33,547 nt of DNA from assembly GCA_900767605.1 (NCBI GenBank), contig CAAFZT010000006.1, forward strand, positions 1 through 33,547. The letters are read 5' to 3'. The position numbers and the translations under genes were made by a program. A model generated the notes under the pieces. That model did no database searches. It was not told the DNA's origin and worked only from the letters and a program-made list of their open reading frames with translations. The DNA is from Bacilli bacterium (lineage in GTDB: Bacteria > Bacillota_I > Bacilli_A > RFN20 > CAG-826). This document shows positions 8,552 to 16,449 of this stretch, piece by piece. Numbering within the stretch: position 1 is the first letter of the stretch; the number at the start of each line of letters is the position of its first letter.

Positions 8552-9844
8552 TTAAAAATCAACGGGTACCACGGTTTCACCAAAAGAACCGTAAGTGAGC
8601 GTCGCGGTGCCTTGAACCATATTTTGGTAATCGTAATAATCGATTTCCGCATTCACGAATGTGCCTTTGGCATCCAAATTGAAGCGAAGTTCCGAAACAA
8701 AGGAGGCATAATAGCTAGCTTCCGTATAGGGAACGAAGAGCAAAATGACGTTTTTCTCAATGCCGGGACGGCAGGTGAATTTCTTCCCGTCCTCTGAGAC
8801 GAATAGTTCCGGAGCAAAGGAGCTAAACGAGGGGAAGAGAGCAGATTCCGAAATCGGATTCTCATCGTAAATCGTCACTTTTTGTTCGCCGGAAGAATTG
8901 GTGGTAACGGAAAATTCATAGAATCCGGTTCCCACTTTGGTGGCACCATAGGAACTTGCCCCATCCGTCGCATCGCTATAGACGCACTCGGGGGTCGCGA
9001 AATAATGGCCAACGGCCTTGCCTTCTTGCGTTTCTAACTCCGTTGTCACCGTGTAGTTCTTGCTCTTCAGTTGGCGGCCAAGGTTATATAAGCCAAGTTC
9101 CAACGTATCATGGACACTTTCATGGGCGTAGGGATGGATATCGGGAATCTTTCCGACTTCGCCCCAGTTAAAATGAAGTTCAAGTCGTTGACTGCTATAG
9201 ACGCCGCCAATCGAAGTCGAAGCCGAACTGGTAAAGATGGTAACATCGCTTAATTTTCCATCCTTTAAATCAAATAGGACTTTTTGGGCGGAAATGCTTT
9301 GCTGCGTTAGAGTCAAAGCGAAGGTTTTGGCTACCTGGGGTTTCAAAAGGAATTGACCATTTAGCGAGACGAAATCCGAATATTTAAGGGATTTCATCGG
9401 GGAATCAAAATGTTCGTTAAAAACCAAGGATTTTCCAGTGGACGAGCTTTTAACCACATCATCCACCACTTGGTTTTGAACTGTTAAGCCACGACGGTAA
9501 GTCAAACCGTCTTCTTTGGCAAAATAAGTAGCGGACACCGTATCGTCAAAAGGATGGCCGTCGCCGATATCGTAATGGTAAACAATTTCACTAGAGAGGA
9601 TGCCTTCGCTGAAAACATTATGAAGTTCATAACTAGCGAATTCCTCTCCTCCTTTTCCACTGTTCAACGCGTCGAAGGCGGTATAGGCGGTTCCCGCAAT
9701 CCCAAAGGAGTTTTCCCTGGCAAAAGCCAAAGCATCCGCCAAGCCTGTTCCGCGTCCACTAGAAGAGGCGTCGCCACCACCACAAGAAGCTAAAAGCGTT
9801 ACGGAAGCAAAAGATAATGCAAGAAATGAGGTAATTTTATTCAT
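8552..9844 (-). CDS. Surface lipoprotein, paralogue of its neighbour
   Basis: A 430-residue lipoprotein with lipobox LLASC (Cys21) followed by GGGDASSSG. The family is unknown. Its middle and C-terminal parts are related to those of the neighbouring 453-residue protein: HDTLELGLYNLGRQLKSKNY here against HDTLKAALTDLQQTISGGNY there, and SFAPELFVSEDGK against GFAPEFFVKGKDG. A typical AAGGAGA site precedes the ATG. It is the second gene in the operon, with nine bases to the gene before it and 12 to the one after. It lacks Big2 domains. It is likely a membrane-anchored surface protein, and the pair arose by tandem duplication. Confidence 0.78.
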   Translation of the reverse strand: MNKITSFLALSFASVTLLASCGGGDASSSGRGTGLADALAFARENSFGIAGTAYTAFDALNSGKGGEEFASYELHNVFSEGILSSEIVYHYDIGDGHPFDDTVSATYFAKEDGLTYRRGLTVQNQVVDDVVKSSSTGKSLVFNEHFDSPMKSLKYSDFVSLNGQFLLKPQVAKTFALTLTQQSISAQKVLFDLKDGKLSDVTIFTSSASTSIGGVYSSQRLELHFNWGEVGKIPDIHPYAHESVHDTLELGLYNLGRQLKSKNYTVTTELETQEGKAVGHYFATPECVYSDATDGASSYGATKVGTGFYEFSVTTNSSGEQKVTIYDENPISESALFPSFSSFAPELFVSEDGKKFTCRPGIEKNVILLFVPYTEASYYASFVSELRFNLDAKGTFVNAEIDYYDYQNMVQGTATLTYGSFGETVVPVDF

Positions 9845-9853
9845 ATCTTCTCC

Positions 9854-11215
9854 TTAGTCTTGAATCGGCAACGCCGGCAATTTCGTGGTTCCGATATTGG
9901 TTAGGGAATAAGTGAAAGTGTCTTCGTATGAACCCGTCGCATCGAAGGCAACGGTTCCCCAAGAAGTAATTTTGTTTTCTTCGTTGAGCTTAAAGAACAC
10001 TTTTTTCGCAACATAATACGCGTCTTGACGATCGAAGAACGGCGAAGTGATTTTGCGGATACCATCCACAACACTTCCATTGGTCGTAGAGAAGGATCCA
10101 TCCTTCCCCTTAACGAAGAATTCCGGGGCAAAGCCCAAGAAATTCGGTTCGAGTTGAGTGCGAGTTTGCTTCCAATATTGCGAGGTTTCTTCCGTGAAAT
10201 AGGTCACTTTGCCCATGTCTTTCCCAGTAACGTAATGTTTGTAACGATAATATTCGCCATCATCATGCTTTTCGTAACCAATTTTATAGGTATCGAGAGC
10301 AGCGCGGAATTCGCTGTAGAAACCATCCGCCGTCGCATAATTATCGTATTGGCCGCCGTATTCCCCACTCGACTCCTCATCCACTGCGTGGATCGTGTAA
10401 TTCCCACCAGAAATCGTTTGCTGGAGATCCGTTAAAGCAGCTTTAAGGGTATCGTGTTCATCACGATGGGCTTTAGGCTGAATTTCCGTTTTTTCAATAT
10501 CGCCCGGGAAAATAAGACGGAAGGAGGCATCGTAGAAGAATTCCGCGGCGTTATAAAGACCATCGGAACGCGGTTCGGTGGTAATGTCAACATCGGCAAA
10601 TTTTCCATTGGACATGGAGAAGGAAACATCCAAAATGCTGGTGGGATAGAAGTGATATTGGCTGATGCTAGTAATACCCATCATCCCTTCAAAATATTTC
10701 AGTTTTTCCGTTGTTAAGTAATAACGCCGCCCTTCTACTAATTCAAAGTCACTAACCTCCAACTTCGCAAAGGGATTGGAAAGGTATTGTTCATAATTCA
10801 AAGGTCCTTTTTTGCTGTCGGCGACCGCCGTATCTCTCGGGGCAACGAATTCGGCGTTTTCCACCGTGTTTTCTAAAGTCAAACGATCGAAACTGATATT
10901 GCCAGTTTCATTCGGGACGAAGGTGTAGTCATAAGAGACATCATAATCCATCGATTCCCGGTAGGTTTTCTTCCATTCTGCAAATCCTTTGCCAATGGTC
11001 AAATCCACCGTTCCTTCGTCGTAAGAATCTCCATCATTCACATAAACAGAGGTCAAAGACCCCGAAAAGGCGACGGATTTTTGAGCAAGCGTCAAAGCTT
11101 TGGCCAATTCGCTTTCATCCACGGATTCGCTGGTTTTACCGGATTCGCCTCTGCAAGAAACTAACGAAAGGATTAAGGCTGTCGAAAAAATAACTAAACG
11201 ATTACGATTTTTCAT
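9854..11215 (-). CDS. Surface lipoprotein, first gene of the lipoprotein operon
   Basis: A 453-residue lipoprotein with signal peptide MKNRNRLVIFSTALILSLVS and lipidated Cys21. I take the ATG at 11215, which gives a normal signal peptide; a 13-residue extension to 11254 would place a hydrophilic leader before it. GGGAG lies 11 bases upstream. The protein is rich in Tyr, Asp and Ser, with no recognised domain, and is paralogous to the next gene through the HDTL and FAPE motifs. A promoter with a perfect TTGACA box lies just upstream. The substrate or partner is unknown. Confidence 0.78.
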   Translation of the reverse strand: MKNRNRLVIFSTALILSLVSCRGESGKTSESVDESELAKALTLAQKSVAFSGSLTSVYVNDGDSYDEGTVDLTIGKGFAEWKKTYRESMDYDVSYDYTFVPNETGNISFDRLTLENTVENAEFVAPRDTAVADSKKGPLNYEQYLSNPFAKLEVSDFELVEGRRYYLTTEKLKYFEGMMGITSISQYHFYPTSILDVSFSMSNGKFADVDITTEPRSDGLYNAAEFFYDASFRLIFPGDIEKTEIQPKAHRDEHDTLKAALTDLQQTISGGNYTIHAVDEESSGEYGGQYDNYATADGFYSEFRAALDTYKIGYEKHDDGEYYRYKHYVTGKDMGKVTYFTEETSQYWKQTRTQLEPNFLGFAPEFFVKGKDGSFSTTNGSVVDGIRKITSPFFDRQDAYYVAKKVFFKLNEENKITSWGTVAFDATGSYEDTFTYSLTNIGTTKLPALPIQD

Positions 11216-11242
11216 TTTCTGGTTCACTCCCATATCCGCTTG

Positions 11243-11270
11243 ATTTTGATACAAGGAAAAGGATTGTCAA
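11243..11270 (-). promoter_or_regulatory. Promoter of the three-lipoprotein operon
   Basis: -35 TTGACA (11265-11270), a 16-base spacer and -10 CAAAAT (11243-11248), about 27 bases before the ATG at 11215. The -35 box is perfect and the -10 box matches four of six. Confidence 0.55.
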
Positions 11271-11331
11271 TAGAACTTTTTATAAATCGGCCCTGACCTT
11301 AACAAATAAAGACAAAATTAATAGAAAAGGG

Positions 11332-12810
11332 TCATTCCACTTCTTCCGATTCTCTATCCTCATCGCCGTCCTGCATTCCAATGGATTTCGCGTTTGAAAT
11401 CTCATCGGACTCGGAGTCGCTGAAATCGATTTTTTGGACTTTTTCAAAGCGCTGACCGATTTTTTGAACCGTTGTATCGAAGCTTCCGCTTTTCTTCGTA
11501 AGGTTTTGAATCCCATCGTTTAGGCTCTTCCAACGAGGGATGAAACGTTTGAATTCGGTACCCAAAGCATTGAGGTGTTGATTAATTTCGGCGATGCTCT
11601 TGCTCTTTTTGGCGTCAATTTGAATGACGCGGAACGAGGCAAGCAAAGGTTGAAGAATCGTCGGAGAAACCAATACGACATTCTTCTTTTGGGCATAATC
11701 GATTAAATCGGGGAATTCGTTATGGATATAGGCGAAGACCCCGTCATTAGGAACAAACATAATGGCATTTGAAATTGTTTTTCCTTGAATGATATATTTG
11801 GAGGTCTCGTCGATTCGTAGCCGGGTCGCGGTTTTGAAGGCGCTGCGGGCTTGTTTCTCCTCGTCTTCGCTTAAATGGGCGGAACGGTCGAAAAGTCGAT
11901 CGTATCCCGTTAGGGAGAACTTGCTATCGATGCAAACCATTTGATGGTGAGCTTCCCCATCAAGAAAAATCACAGCGTCCGGCTTTAATTGAGGCTCTTC
12001 CCCTCGCGCTTCCTGCAAAATGTATTGGGTGTCATACAACGTGCCTTTCGAACCTTGGAATAGATTGTCTAATAGCAGTTCCAATTGGAATTCCCCATAA
12101 CGACCGCGTTTTTGATTGTTGGATAAAACATCCTTTAAGGAAGTAATTTCCTGTTGGAGACCGTCAATGCTTTTCTGGGCTTCTTGCACCATGCCTAGTT
12201 GCTTTTGGAGGTTAACCATGGACTCCGACGTGCCTTTAAATCCATCCGACAAGGTCTGATTCACCTTTTCGTTGATGGATTTCATCGATTCGTCCAATTT
12301 GAGGTTCATCGCATTGATTTGGGCTGTCACCGTCGCCCCGATGGTTGTTTGGAAATCATTGAGGCGTTTGGTATCGGATTCCGTCAAATCCTTCATCGAT
12401 TTTTGCATGGCGTTCATCTGTTCCATGTTTTTGGATGTGATATCCCCAAAACGTTTGGCAATCGTCTCATTGATAGCCTGAACCTGAGCATTTAAGTTGG
12501 AATTAACCATTTGTTGAAAAGCATTCATTCGTTGATTGTCCGACTCAGATTGAGTCTGCATAGCTTTAGCAATTTCCACCATTTGGCCTTTCAAGCGGGC
12601 TTCCGTTCTCGCTTCGATGTCGTCGCTAAGGCTTTTGATGTTCGCCTTGATTTCCGTCGAACTTACAATTTGGCTCTTTTCTAAGTCCTTTAAGGCTTGC
12701 GGATCAATGCCTGAATCGGAAGTTCCTGTTCGTTTAAAAATCAAAACGAGCAATAAAGCTACCACTCCAATAACAGCAACCGAAGCAAGAATTAAAATTG
12801 CAATTTCCAT
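11332..12810 (-). CDS. rmuC: DNA recombination protein RmuC
   Basis: A 492-residue RmuC family protein. It has an N-terminal membrane anchor (residues 3-25), a long coiled coil (about 40-220) rich in Gln, Glu and Lys, and the RmuC domain (about 230-460). The RmuC domain includes GRYGEFQLELLLDNLF, the segment VCIDSKF and FVPNDGVFAYI, which resemble the restriction-endonuclease-like core of the family. RmuC limits recombination at inverted repeats in E. coli. The C-terminus is acidic. AAGGAG precedes the ATG, and a promoter lies at 12840-12867. It is a single-gene unit; no clear terminator was found after it. Confidence 0.9.
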   Translation of the reverse strand: MEIAILILASVAVIGVVALLLVLIFKRTGTSDSGIDPQALKDLEKSQIVSSTEIKANIKSLSDDIEARTEARLKGQMVEIAKAMQTQSESDNQRMNAFQQMVNSNLNAQVQAINETIAKRFGDITSKNMEQMNAMQKSMKDLTESDTKRLNDFQTTIGATVTAQINAMNLKLDESMKSINEKVNQTLSDGFKGTSESMVNLQKQLGMVQEAQKSIDGLQQEITSLKDVLSNNQKRGRYGEFQLELLLDNLFQGSKGTLYDTQYILQEARGEEPQLKPDAVIFLDGEAHHQMVCIDSKFSLTGYDRLFDRSAHLSEDEEKQARSAFKTATRLRIDETSKYIIQGKTISNAIMFVPNDGVFAYIHNEFPDLIDYAQKKNVVLVSPTILQPLLASFRVIQIDAKKSKSIAEINQHLNALGTEFKRFIPRWKSLNDGIQNLTKKSGSFDTTVQKIGQRFEKVQKIDFSDSESDEISNAKSIGMQDGDEDRESEEVE

Positions 12811-12839
12811 CTACGTGGCTCCTTTTTCCTTGTTCTTAC

Positions 12840-12867
12840 ATTGTAGGGTGAAAATTCCATTCGCCAA
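12840..12867 (-). promoter_or_regulatory. Promoter of rmuC
   Basis: -35 TTGGCG (12862-12867), a 16-base spacer and -10 TACAAT (12840-12845). It lies 30 bases before the rmuC ATG and just past the terminator of the SGNH gene. Confidence 0.6.
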
Positions 12868-12876
12868 GGGGCAGGA

Positions 12877-12902
12877 AAGAAAAAAGCGGATTGTGTCCGC
12901 TT
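12877..12902 (-). terminator. Intrinsic terminator of the SGNH hydrolase gene
   Basis: Stem AGCGGA / TCCGCT, five-base loop, then TTTTTCTTT on the - strand. Confidence 0.88.
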
Positions 12903-12914
12903 CCCAATGACTAC

Positions 12915-13574
12915 TTATTTTGCCAGGCCCTTCTTCTTTAGATGCTCATAGAGTTCTACGCCCAGTTGATGGTGCCCCTTCACGTTAGGGTGCAGCCCAT
13001 CCACATAAAACTCACTAGGTCCAGCAATTCCTTTCGGCGGGGCCGGAAGTTTGGTTTCTAAATACTCGATTCCGAAATCATCGCATTCTTGACGAATGGC
13101 CTCACGGTATTCTTCTAGCGGAGGGAAATTCTTCCAGGATTTGCTTCCATCCCCATGAACACTATCCTCATCTTGACGGGGAGTGGGGATAACAAAACAA
13201 ATCTGATCCTTTTTAAGCCCTTTTTTGGTTAATAAATACGTGATTAATTCGTGAAGAGCCCCATAAAACGTCCACCTGGTCTCATCGCCCATTTGGCCCA
13301 ATTCCGCATCTCCATGACCAAAATCGTTGGTCCCGCCGAACACAAATAGGAAATCGCAAGGATTCATCCAACGCGCCCGAAGGATAAATTCCTCGTCTGG
13401 ATTATTGTTGGTGCTGACGTGTTGTTTCGCAATTCGCGTCCCGCCTACGCCATAATTTCCTTCTTTTGCTTTAGCCAAGCGGCAACAAACGGCGGAATAA
13501 ATATTTTCGGGGCAGTCGGCTCCGGCGCCTTCCGTGATCGAATCGCCTAAAAAATTAATAACGAGGGTTTTCAT
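12915..13574 (-). CDS. SGNH/GDSL-family esterase or lipase
   Basis: A 219-residue SGNH hydrolase. Block I is GDSIT (residues 10-14) with nucleophile Ser12, block II Gly lies in NYGVGGTRIA (40-49), block III is GGTND (80-84) with Asn83, and block V is DGLHPN with Asp192 and His195. Family members are esterases, lipases or carbohydrate acetylesterases; the substrate is unknown. No signal peptide is present, so it is probably cytoplasmic. No Shine-Dalgarno precedes the ATG; TAGAAT lies six bases upstream, so the mRNA may be leaderless. It is a single-gene unit between the tRNA terminator and its own terminator. Confidence 0.88.
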   Translation of the reverse strand: MKTLVINFLGDSITEGAGADCPENIYSAVCCRLAKAKEGNYGVGGTRIAKQHVSTNNNPDEEFILRARWMNPCDFLFVFGGTNDFGHGDAELGQMGDETRWTFYGALHELITYLLTKKGLKKDQICFVIPTPRQDEDSVHGDGSKSWKNFPPLEEYREAIRQECDDFGIEYLETKLPAPPKGIAGPSEFYVDGLHPNVKGHHQLGVELYEHLKKKGLAK

Positions 13575-13580
13575 AAAATT

Positions 13581-13586
13581 ATTCTA
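13581..13586 (-). promoter_or_regulatory. -10 box next to the SGNH hydrolase ATG
   Basis: TAGAAT lies six bases before the ATG at 13574. No good -35 box is visible and there is no ribosome binding site. Confidence 0.35.
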
Positions 13587-13650
13587 GCCCAAACCACATC
13601 TCATTTTGTTTCAGATTATTCGCTTTTCACGTCGAGAAAAGCTGATGTAA

Positions 13651-13680
13651 CAAAAAACCGAACCCACAAGGAGTTCGGTA
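13651..13680 (-). terminator. Intrinsic terminator of the tRNA-Asn/tRNA-Glu unit
   Basis: Stem ACCGAAC / GTTCGGT extended by CC/GG with one mismatch, followed by six T on the - strand, just after tRNA-Glu. Confidence 0.88.
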
Positions 13681-13689
13681 CTTTGCAAT

Positions 13690-13765
13690 TGGTGACCCGT
13701 ACGCGGTTCGAACGCGTGAATGTATCCTTGAAAGGGATATGAGTTAACCGCTTCTCCAACGGGCC
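13690..13765 (-). tRNA. tRNA-Glu (anticodon UUC)
   Basis: A 76-base cloverleaf with encoded CCA. The acceptor is GGCCCGT / ACGGGTC with discriminator A. The anticodon stem TATCC / GGATA encloses the loop CTTTCAA, giving UUC. The T-arm loop reads TTCGAAC. It is co-transcribed with tRNA-Asn, six bases upstream. Confidence 0.96.
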
Positions 13766-13771
13766 ACAAGA

Positions 13772-13846
13772 TGGCGCTCAGCATAGGATTCGAACCTACA
13801 ACCGATCGGTTAACAGCCGATTGCTCTACCGTTGAGCTAGCTGAGC
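13772..13846 (-). tRNA. tRNA-Asn (anticodon GUU)
   Basis: A 75-base cloverleaf with encoded CCA. The acceptor is GCTCAGC / GCTGAGC with discriminator G. The anticodon stem ATCGG / CCGAT encloses CTGTTAA, giving GUU. D-stem GCTC / GAGC. It is the first gene of the two-tRNA unit. Confidence 0.96.
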
Positions 13847-13873
13847 GCATTGCGCAATAAATCGCGCTTGAAA

Positions 13874-13902
13874 ATATTAGGTGTTAGCAAAACTAAATGC
13901 AA
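13874..13902 (-). promoter_or_regulatory. Promoter of the tRNA-Asn/tRNA-Glu unit
   Basis: -35 TTGCAT (13897-13902), a 17-base spacer and -10 TAATAT (13874-13879), about 27 bases before tRNA-Asn. The rest of 13849-13952 holds only AT-rich sequence. Confidence 0.6.
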
Positions 13903-13952
13903 GAGGAAGATGAAGGGAAAAATCGATTTTTTTCATTTTTGGCTTCTTCCAC

Positions 13953-13980
13953 GAAAAAAGGCGCCTATTTTCAGCGCCTC
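13953..13980 (-). terminator. Intrinsic terminator of the acyl carrier protein gene
   Basis: Stem AGGCGC / GCGCCT, nine-base loop, then TTTTTC on the - strand. Confidence 0.85.
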
Positions 13981-13999
13981 GATGAGAATCTAACGGAGA

Positions 14000-14245
14000 T
14001 TATTTCAATCCCTTTTCCGCCAAACGACGGGCAATTTCGGCATAAAGTTCGCCAACCGTTTTGATACCAGTTAGTTTTTCGGCGTCTAGACCGACTCCAT
14101 AACGATCTTCAAGATCGAAGGAGAGTTCCATTACGTCTAAGCTATCGAGTCCCAAATCCTTCAATGATTTGGTTTCCTCGACGGTTTTCATGCCGAGTTT
14201 TTCCGCGAATGCGGCTTTGATTTCATCTAATTTGGTCGTTTCCAT
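14000..14245 (-). CDS. acpP: Acyl carrier protein
   Basis: An 81-residue acyl carrier protein. The phosphopantetheine attachment motif is GLDSLDVMEL with Ser35. The four-helix pattern and acidic helix II (ELSFDLEDRYGV) are typical. It carries acyl chains in fatty-acid or phospholipid synthesis in the cytoplasm. The C-terminal end is Lys-rich. No other fatty-acid gene lies nearby. The start ATG has no Shine-Dalgarno, but a near-consensus promoter with TATAAT ends eight bases before it, pointing to a leaderless mRNA. Confidence 0.92.
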   Translation of the reverse strand: METTKLDEIKAAFAEKLGMKTVEETKSLKDLGLDSLDVMELSFDLEDRYGVGLDAEKLTGIKTVGELYAEIARRLAEKGLK

Positions 14246-14253
14246 ATGCAGCC

Positions 14254-14282
14254 ATTATAGCAAAACTGCGATGGAATGTAGA
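14254..14282 (-). promoter_or_regulatory. Promoter of acpP, immediately before the ATG
   Basis: -35 TCTACA (14277-14282), a 17-base spacer and a perfect -10 TATAAT (14254-14259). Only eight bases separate the -10 box from the ATG, so transcription should start at or within a base or two of the start codon. Confidence 0.7.
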
Positions 14283-14318
14283 GAAAAAGCGATTTGGCTA
14301 TATCCGCATCGCCTTTTC
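14283..14318 (-). terminator. Hairpin terminator of the Tad-like operon
   Basis: An 11-base-pair stem GAAAAGGCGAT / ATCGCTTTTTC (one G-T pair) with a 14-base loop, nine bases after the last pilin-like gene. The U-rich tract is part of the stem. The acpP -35 box directly adjoins it. Confidence 0.65.
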
Positions 14319-14326
14319 TATTTTAA

Positions 14327-14500
14327 TTAGCCGTTATAAGCAACAGTCTTAGGTGCTTGAAGATAACTTTCCTCGCTATTGACCTTTTGGGTGATGGACG
14401 AGGTGTCGTGATTAATCGCGGCGGTAATGACGCCCGCGGCTGATCCAAAGACGACGAGAAGCATAAGCAAACCTAAGAGCTGACCTTTAATTTCTGACAT
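14327..14500 (-). CDS. Pilin-like small peptide 1 of the Tad-like operon
   Basis: A 57-residue peptide beginning MSEIKGQLLGLLMLLVVFGS. A short polar head ending in Lys-Gly-Gln is followed by one hydrophobic segment (residues 8-30) and a polar tail. The KG|Q boundary resembles class III (type IV pilin-like) signal peptides cleaved by prepilin peptidases. AAAGGAG lies eight bases before the ATG. It is the last gene of the Tad-like operon, 66 bases after its paralogue, whose first seven residues are the same after the start. A candidate Flp-like major or minor pilin. No family match is claimed. Confidence 0.65.
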   Translation of the reverse strand: MSEIKGQLLGLLMLLVVFGSAAGVITAAINHDTSSITQKVNSEESYLQAPKTVAYNG

Positions 14501-14566
14501 TATTGTTACTCCTTTCAGAATTATTTCGGTGCGATATGAAGGAATAACCCCTTTTCTTTCTTTTTA

Positions 14567-14719
14567 TCAGCCGTCGGCAACGAGGCTGATTTCAGAATCG
14601 ACCCTCTTTTCGATGGTCTCGCTTGTTTTGGTGAAAATGCCCATTAAGGTTCCACCGATAGCGCCAAAAACGGCTAAAACAAGCAACATTCCAAGCAATT
14701 GGCCTTTTATCTCAGACAA
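14567..14719 (-). CDS. Pilin-like small peptide 2 (TTG start)
   Basis: A 50-residue peptide read from a TTG start as MSEIKGQLLGMLLVLAVFGA. GGGAGG lies about seven bases upstream and supports this start. The head, the KG|Q site and the hydrophobic segment closely match the 57-residue peptide downstream, so the two are paralogues; the tail differs (KTSETIEKRVDSEISL). It follows the 113-residue gene by 15 bases. A candidate Flp-like pilin subunit of the Tad-like machine. Standard gene finders could miss it because of its size and start codon. Confidence 0.6.
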   Translation of the reverse strand: MSEIKGQLLGMLLVLAVFGAIGGTLMGIFTKTSETIEKRVDSEISLVADG

Positions 14720-14734
14720 TCCAACACCTCCCTT

Positions 14735-15076
14735 CTAATTTTTATAGAAACCAACGACGCAGCTTCGCGTAACCGCGATCTTCATCGTGGATTTCTTAAT
14801 CACAAGCGGCTGGTACTCCTTCTCCAACCGGTAAACGTAGGTCTCCCCAATAGCGGGGGTACCACTGGTAACGGACACGAAATTTGCTCCGTTATTTTCA
14901 ACAAAACTCAAGGTATCCTGGCTGATTTGACCTTCGCGAGATATCCTCTGATTCACCGTCAAGCTCATCGCGTCCAGAGTTTGGTAGGTGGCATTGATGA
15001 GGCAAAGGTCCCCACCAAGAAGAAACACGGAAACTAAGAAGACCGTGGATAAAAGCATGGCTAATTTATAAGACAT
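14735..15076 (-). CDS. Pseudopilin/TadE-like exported protein
   Basis: A 113-residue protein with one N-terminal membrane segment (about residues 5-27) and an extracytoplasmic beta-rich domain that contains CVVGF at its end. By size and position directly after the TadC-like gene it probably acts as a TadE/pseudopilin-like minor component, but sequence similarity is not obvious. The start ATG overlaps the end of the TadC-like gene by 11 bases, with GGAGG inside that gene, so the two are translationally coupled. Confidence 0.6.
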   Translation of the reverse strand: MSYKLAMLLSTVFLVSVFLLGGDLCLINATYQTLDAMSLTVNQRISREGQISQDTLSFVENNGANFVSVTSGTPAIGETYVYRLEKEYQPLVIKKSTMKIAVTRSCVVGFYKN

Positions 15077-15734
15077 TCATTGTTTCCTCCATGACTTGTA
15101 GAAGGGTTAACGACAACGTAATCATCGAGATGGCGCTACCGGCTAGAGGCAAGAACGATAAAGTTTGCAACCGTTCGAGTCGTTTTTCCTTTTCTAATAC
15201 GTGTTTTTGATCGCTTAGTTTTTGAAACAATCGATTGAACTGGGCGACATATAGGCCACCCTGCCCTTCTTCAACCATTTGATAGACGGAAACCATCACT
15301 TGCTTTACGGCAACGTCGGGGAAGAAAGAGGCAAACTGAGCATAAGGCTCAACGCTTTTATCTTGCTCAATATCTTCCAATAATTGGCCGATTTTGCCTT
15401 TTAAATCATCAGAAGCAAATTCTTGCAGAGCCCCCAGGGCGCGAAAAACAGTAAACCCGTCTTCTACGTAGATGCCAAAAAAAGTAAAGAGGGAAACAAA
15501 TTCGTCCATCCGCTGCTGCTGACGTTTTAGAATCGTCCGGGCATAACGGCTGAAATAAAGATAAACGAAGAAAACCCATCCGATTAAAGGCAATAGGAGG
15601 TAATAACTCCCGCCAAGAAAGAAATACAGTCCAATCTCTAGGCCCACAAAAACCAAGCTCAGAAGAGCGAACTTGAGCATCTCGCGGCCAAAGTGAAGGC
15701 CAAGCTCTGCCATTTGTTTTTTAATCTCTTTCAC
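15066..15734 (-). CDS. TadC-like type II secretion F domain platform protein
   Basis: A 222-residue inner-membrane protein with two hydrophobic segments near the N-terminus, a cytoplasmic helical domain and a C-terminal hydrophobic segment, as in TadC/GspF-like platform proteins. Motifs include EFVSLFTFFGIYVEDG and LERLQTLSFLPL. The start is the GTG at 15734, eight bases after GGAGG; another GTG at 15740 would be too close to that site. It overlaps the TadB-like gene by 14 bases and the next gene by 11. It should form the membrane platform with TadB for the ATPase (established for Tad systems). Confidence 0.78.
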   Translation of the reverse strand: MKEIKKQMAELGLHFGREMLKFALLSLVFVGLEIGLYFFLGGSYYLLLPLIGWVFFVYLYFSRYARTILKRQQQRMDEFVSLFTFFGIYVEDGFTVFRALGALQEFASDDLKGKIGQLLEDIEQDKSVEPYAQFASFFPDVAVKQVMVSVYQMVEEGQGGLYVAQFNRLFQKLSDQKHVLEKEKRLERLQTLSFLPLAGSAISMITLSLTLLQVMEETMNVL

Positions 15735-16449
15735 GAACACACCCTCCTTTTTTGAAAATTTCCATTACCCGAATTTCCGTATAGAAAGACCCGTAAATGA
15801 GCAAAGAAATAAGCATAAACAGGAAATAAACCATTAAGCATCCAAGATAGACGGGGCTATGTTTAATGCTGGCGAAGAAACTTGATAGTCCAAAGCGGAG
15901 GAAAACCATAATCCCCGTAGATACCGCCCACAGCAAAAGGTATTCGAGAAGATTCCGCGTCCCTGTCTTTTCTTTTTGACGATTGGTTTCTTCTACGCGG
16001 GTCACTTCTTCTAGCAACGACCCGCTTAACCGCAAAACATCGCCGCCTTGGTTTGCGTATAAATCCAGAACGCGTAAAAACATGGTATAGATGGAAACCG
16101 AGAAGTAATCTTCCATATATTTGGCCTTCTCTAGCGGATCCATTTCTTGGATGGCTTCCACCACTTCTTTAAGTTTTCCCGTTGCTCCTTCGGTAGCAGA
16201 ATCAAAACTTAGACCATAAGAATGAGTAGCCGATAACGAAATAATATAGGAATTGATAAAGCGGTAAGCTTCGTGAGATCTTCTTTTTCGATCCACATAT
16301 TTGTCTAGCATTGGGACCAGGCCTAGAAGGGTAATAAGCAGATAGGCCGCTAACACCACACCAGTAACAATCCAGTTTTCGCTTGCGGCATAGCAAGCAA
16401 AAGCAAGAAGCAAATCCACGACGATTCCCGGAATCAAATACGGGCTCAT
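15721..16449 (-). CDS. TadB-like type II secretion F domain platform protein
   Basis: A 242-residue membrane protein with two N-terminal hydrophobic segments, a cytoplasmic helical T2SSF domain (about residues 60-165, with LEEVTRVEETNRQKEKTGTR) and two C-terminal ones. This is the order found in TadB. It overlaps the ATPase gene as ATGA and the TadC-like gene by 14 bases. AAGGAGG is present inside the end of the ATPase gene. Along with TadC it should couple ATP hydrolysis to pilin insertion or protein export. Confidence 0.78.
   Translation of the reverse strand: MSPYLIPGIVVDLLLAFACYAASENWIVTGVVLAAYLLITLLGLVPMLDKYVDRKRRSHEAYRFINSYIISLSATHSYGLSFDSATEGATGKLKEVVEAIQEMDPLEKAKYMEDYFSVSIYTMFLRVLDLYANQGGDVLRLSGSLLEEVTRVEETNRQKEKTGTRNLLEYLLLWAVSTGIMVFLRFGLSSFFASIKHSPVYLGCLMVYFLFMLISLLIYGSFYTEIRVMEIFKKGGCVRERD

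Noticed and set aside
11281..11331. Terminator for rmuC
   Set aside because: Only a weak, bulged pairing between GACCCTT and AAGGTC was found, about 40 bases apart.
13622..13642. Perfect seven-base hairpin GCTTTTC / GAAAAGC next to the tRNA terminator
   Set aside because: No U-run follows on either strand and the tRNA unit already has a clear terminator; chance is likely in an AT-rich gap.
16446..16449. Genetic code 4 (UGA = Trp), as in Mollicutes relatives
   Set aside because: ATGA overlaps at 16446, 17414, 18834 and 21168 use UGA as the stop of the upstream gene, and Trp is written TGG throughout.
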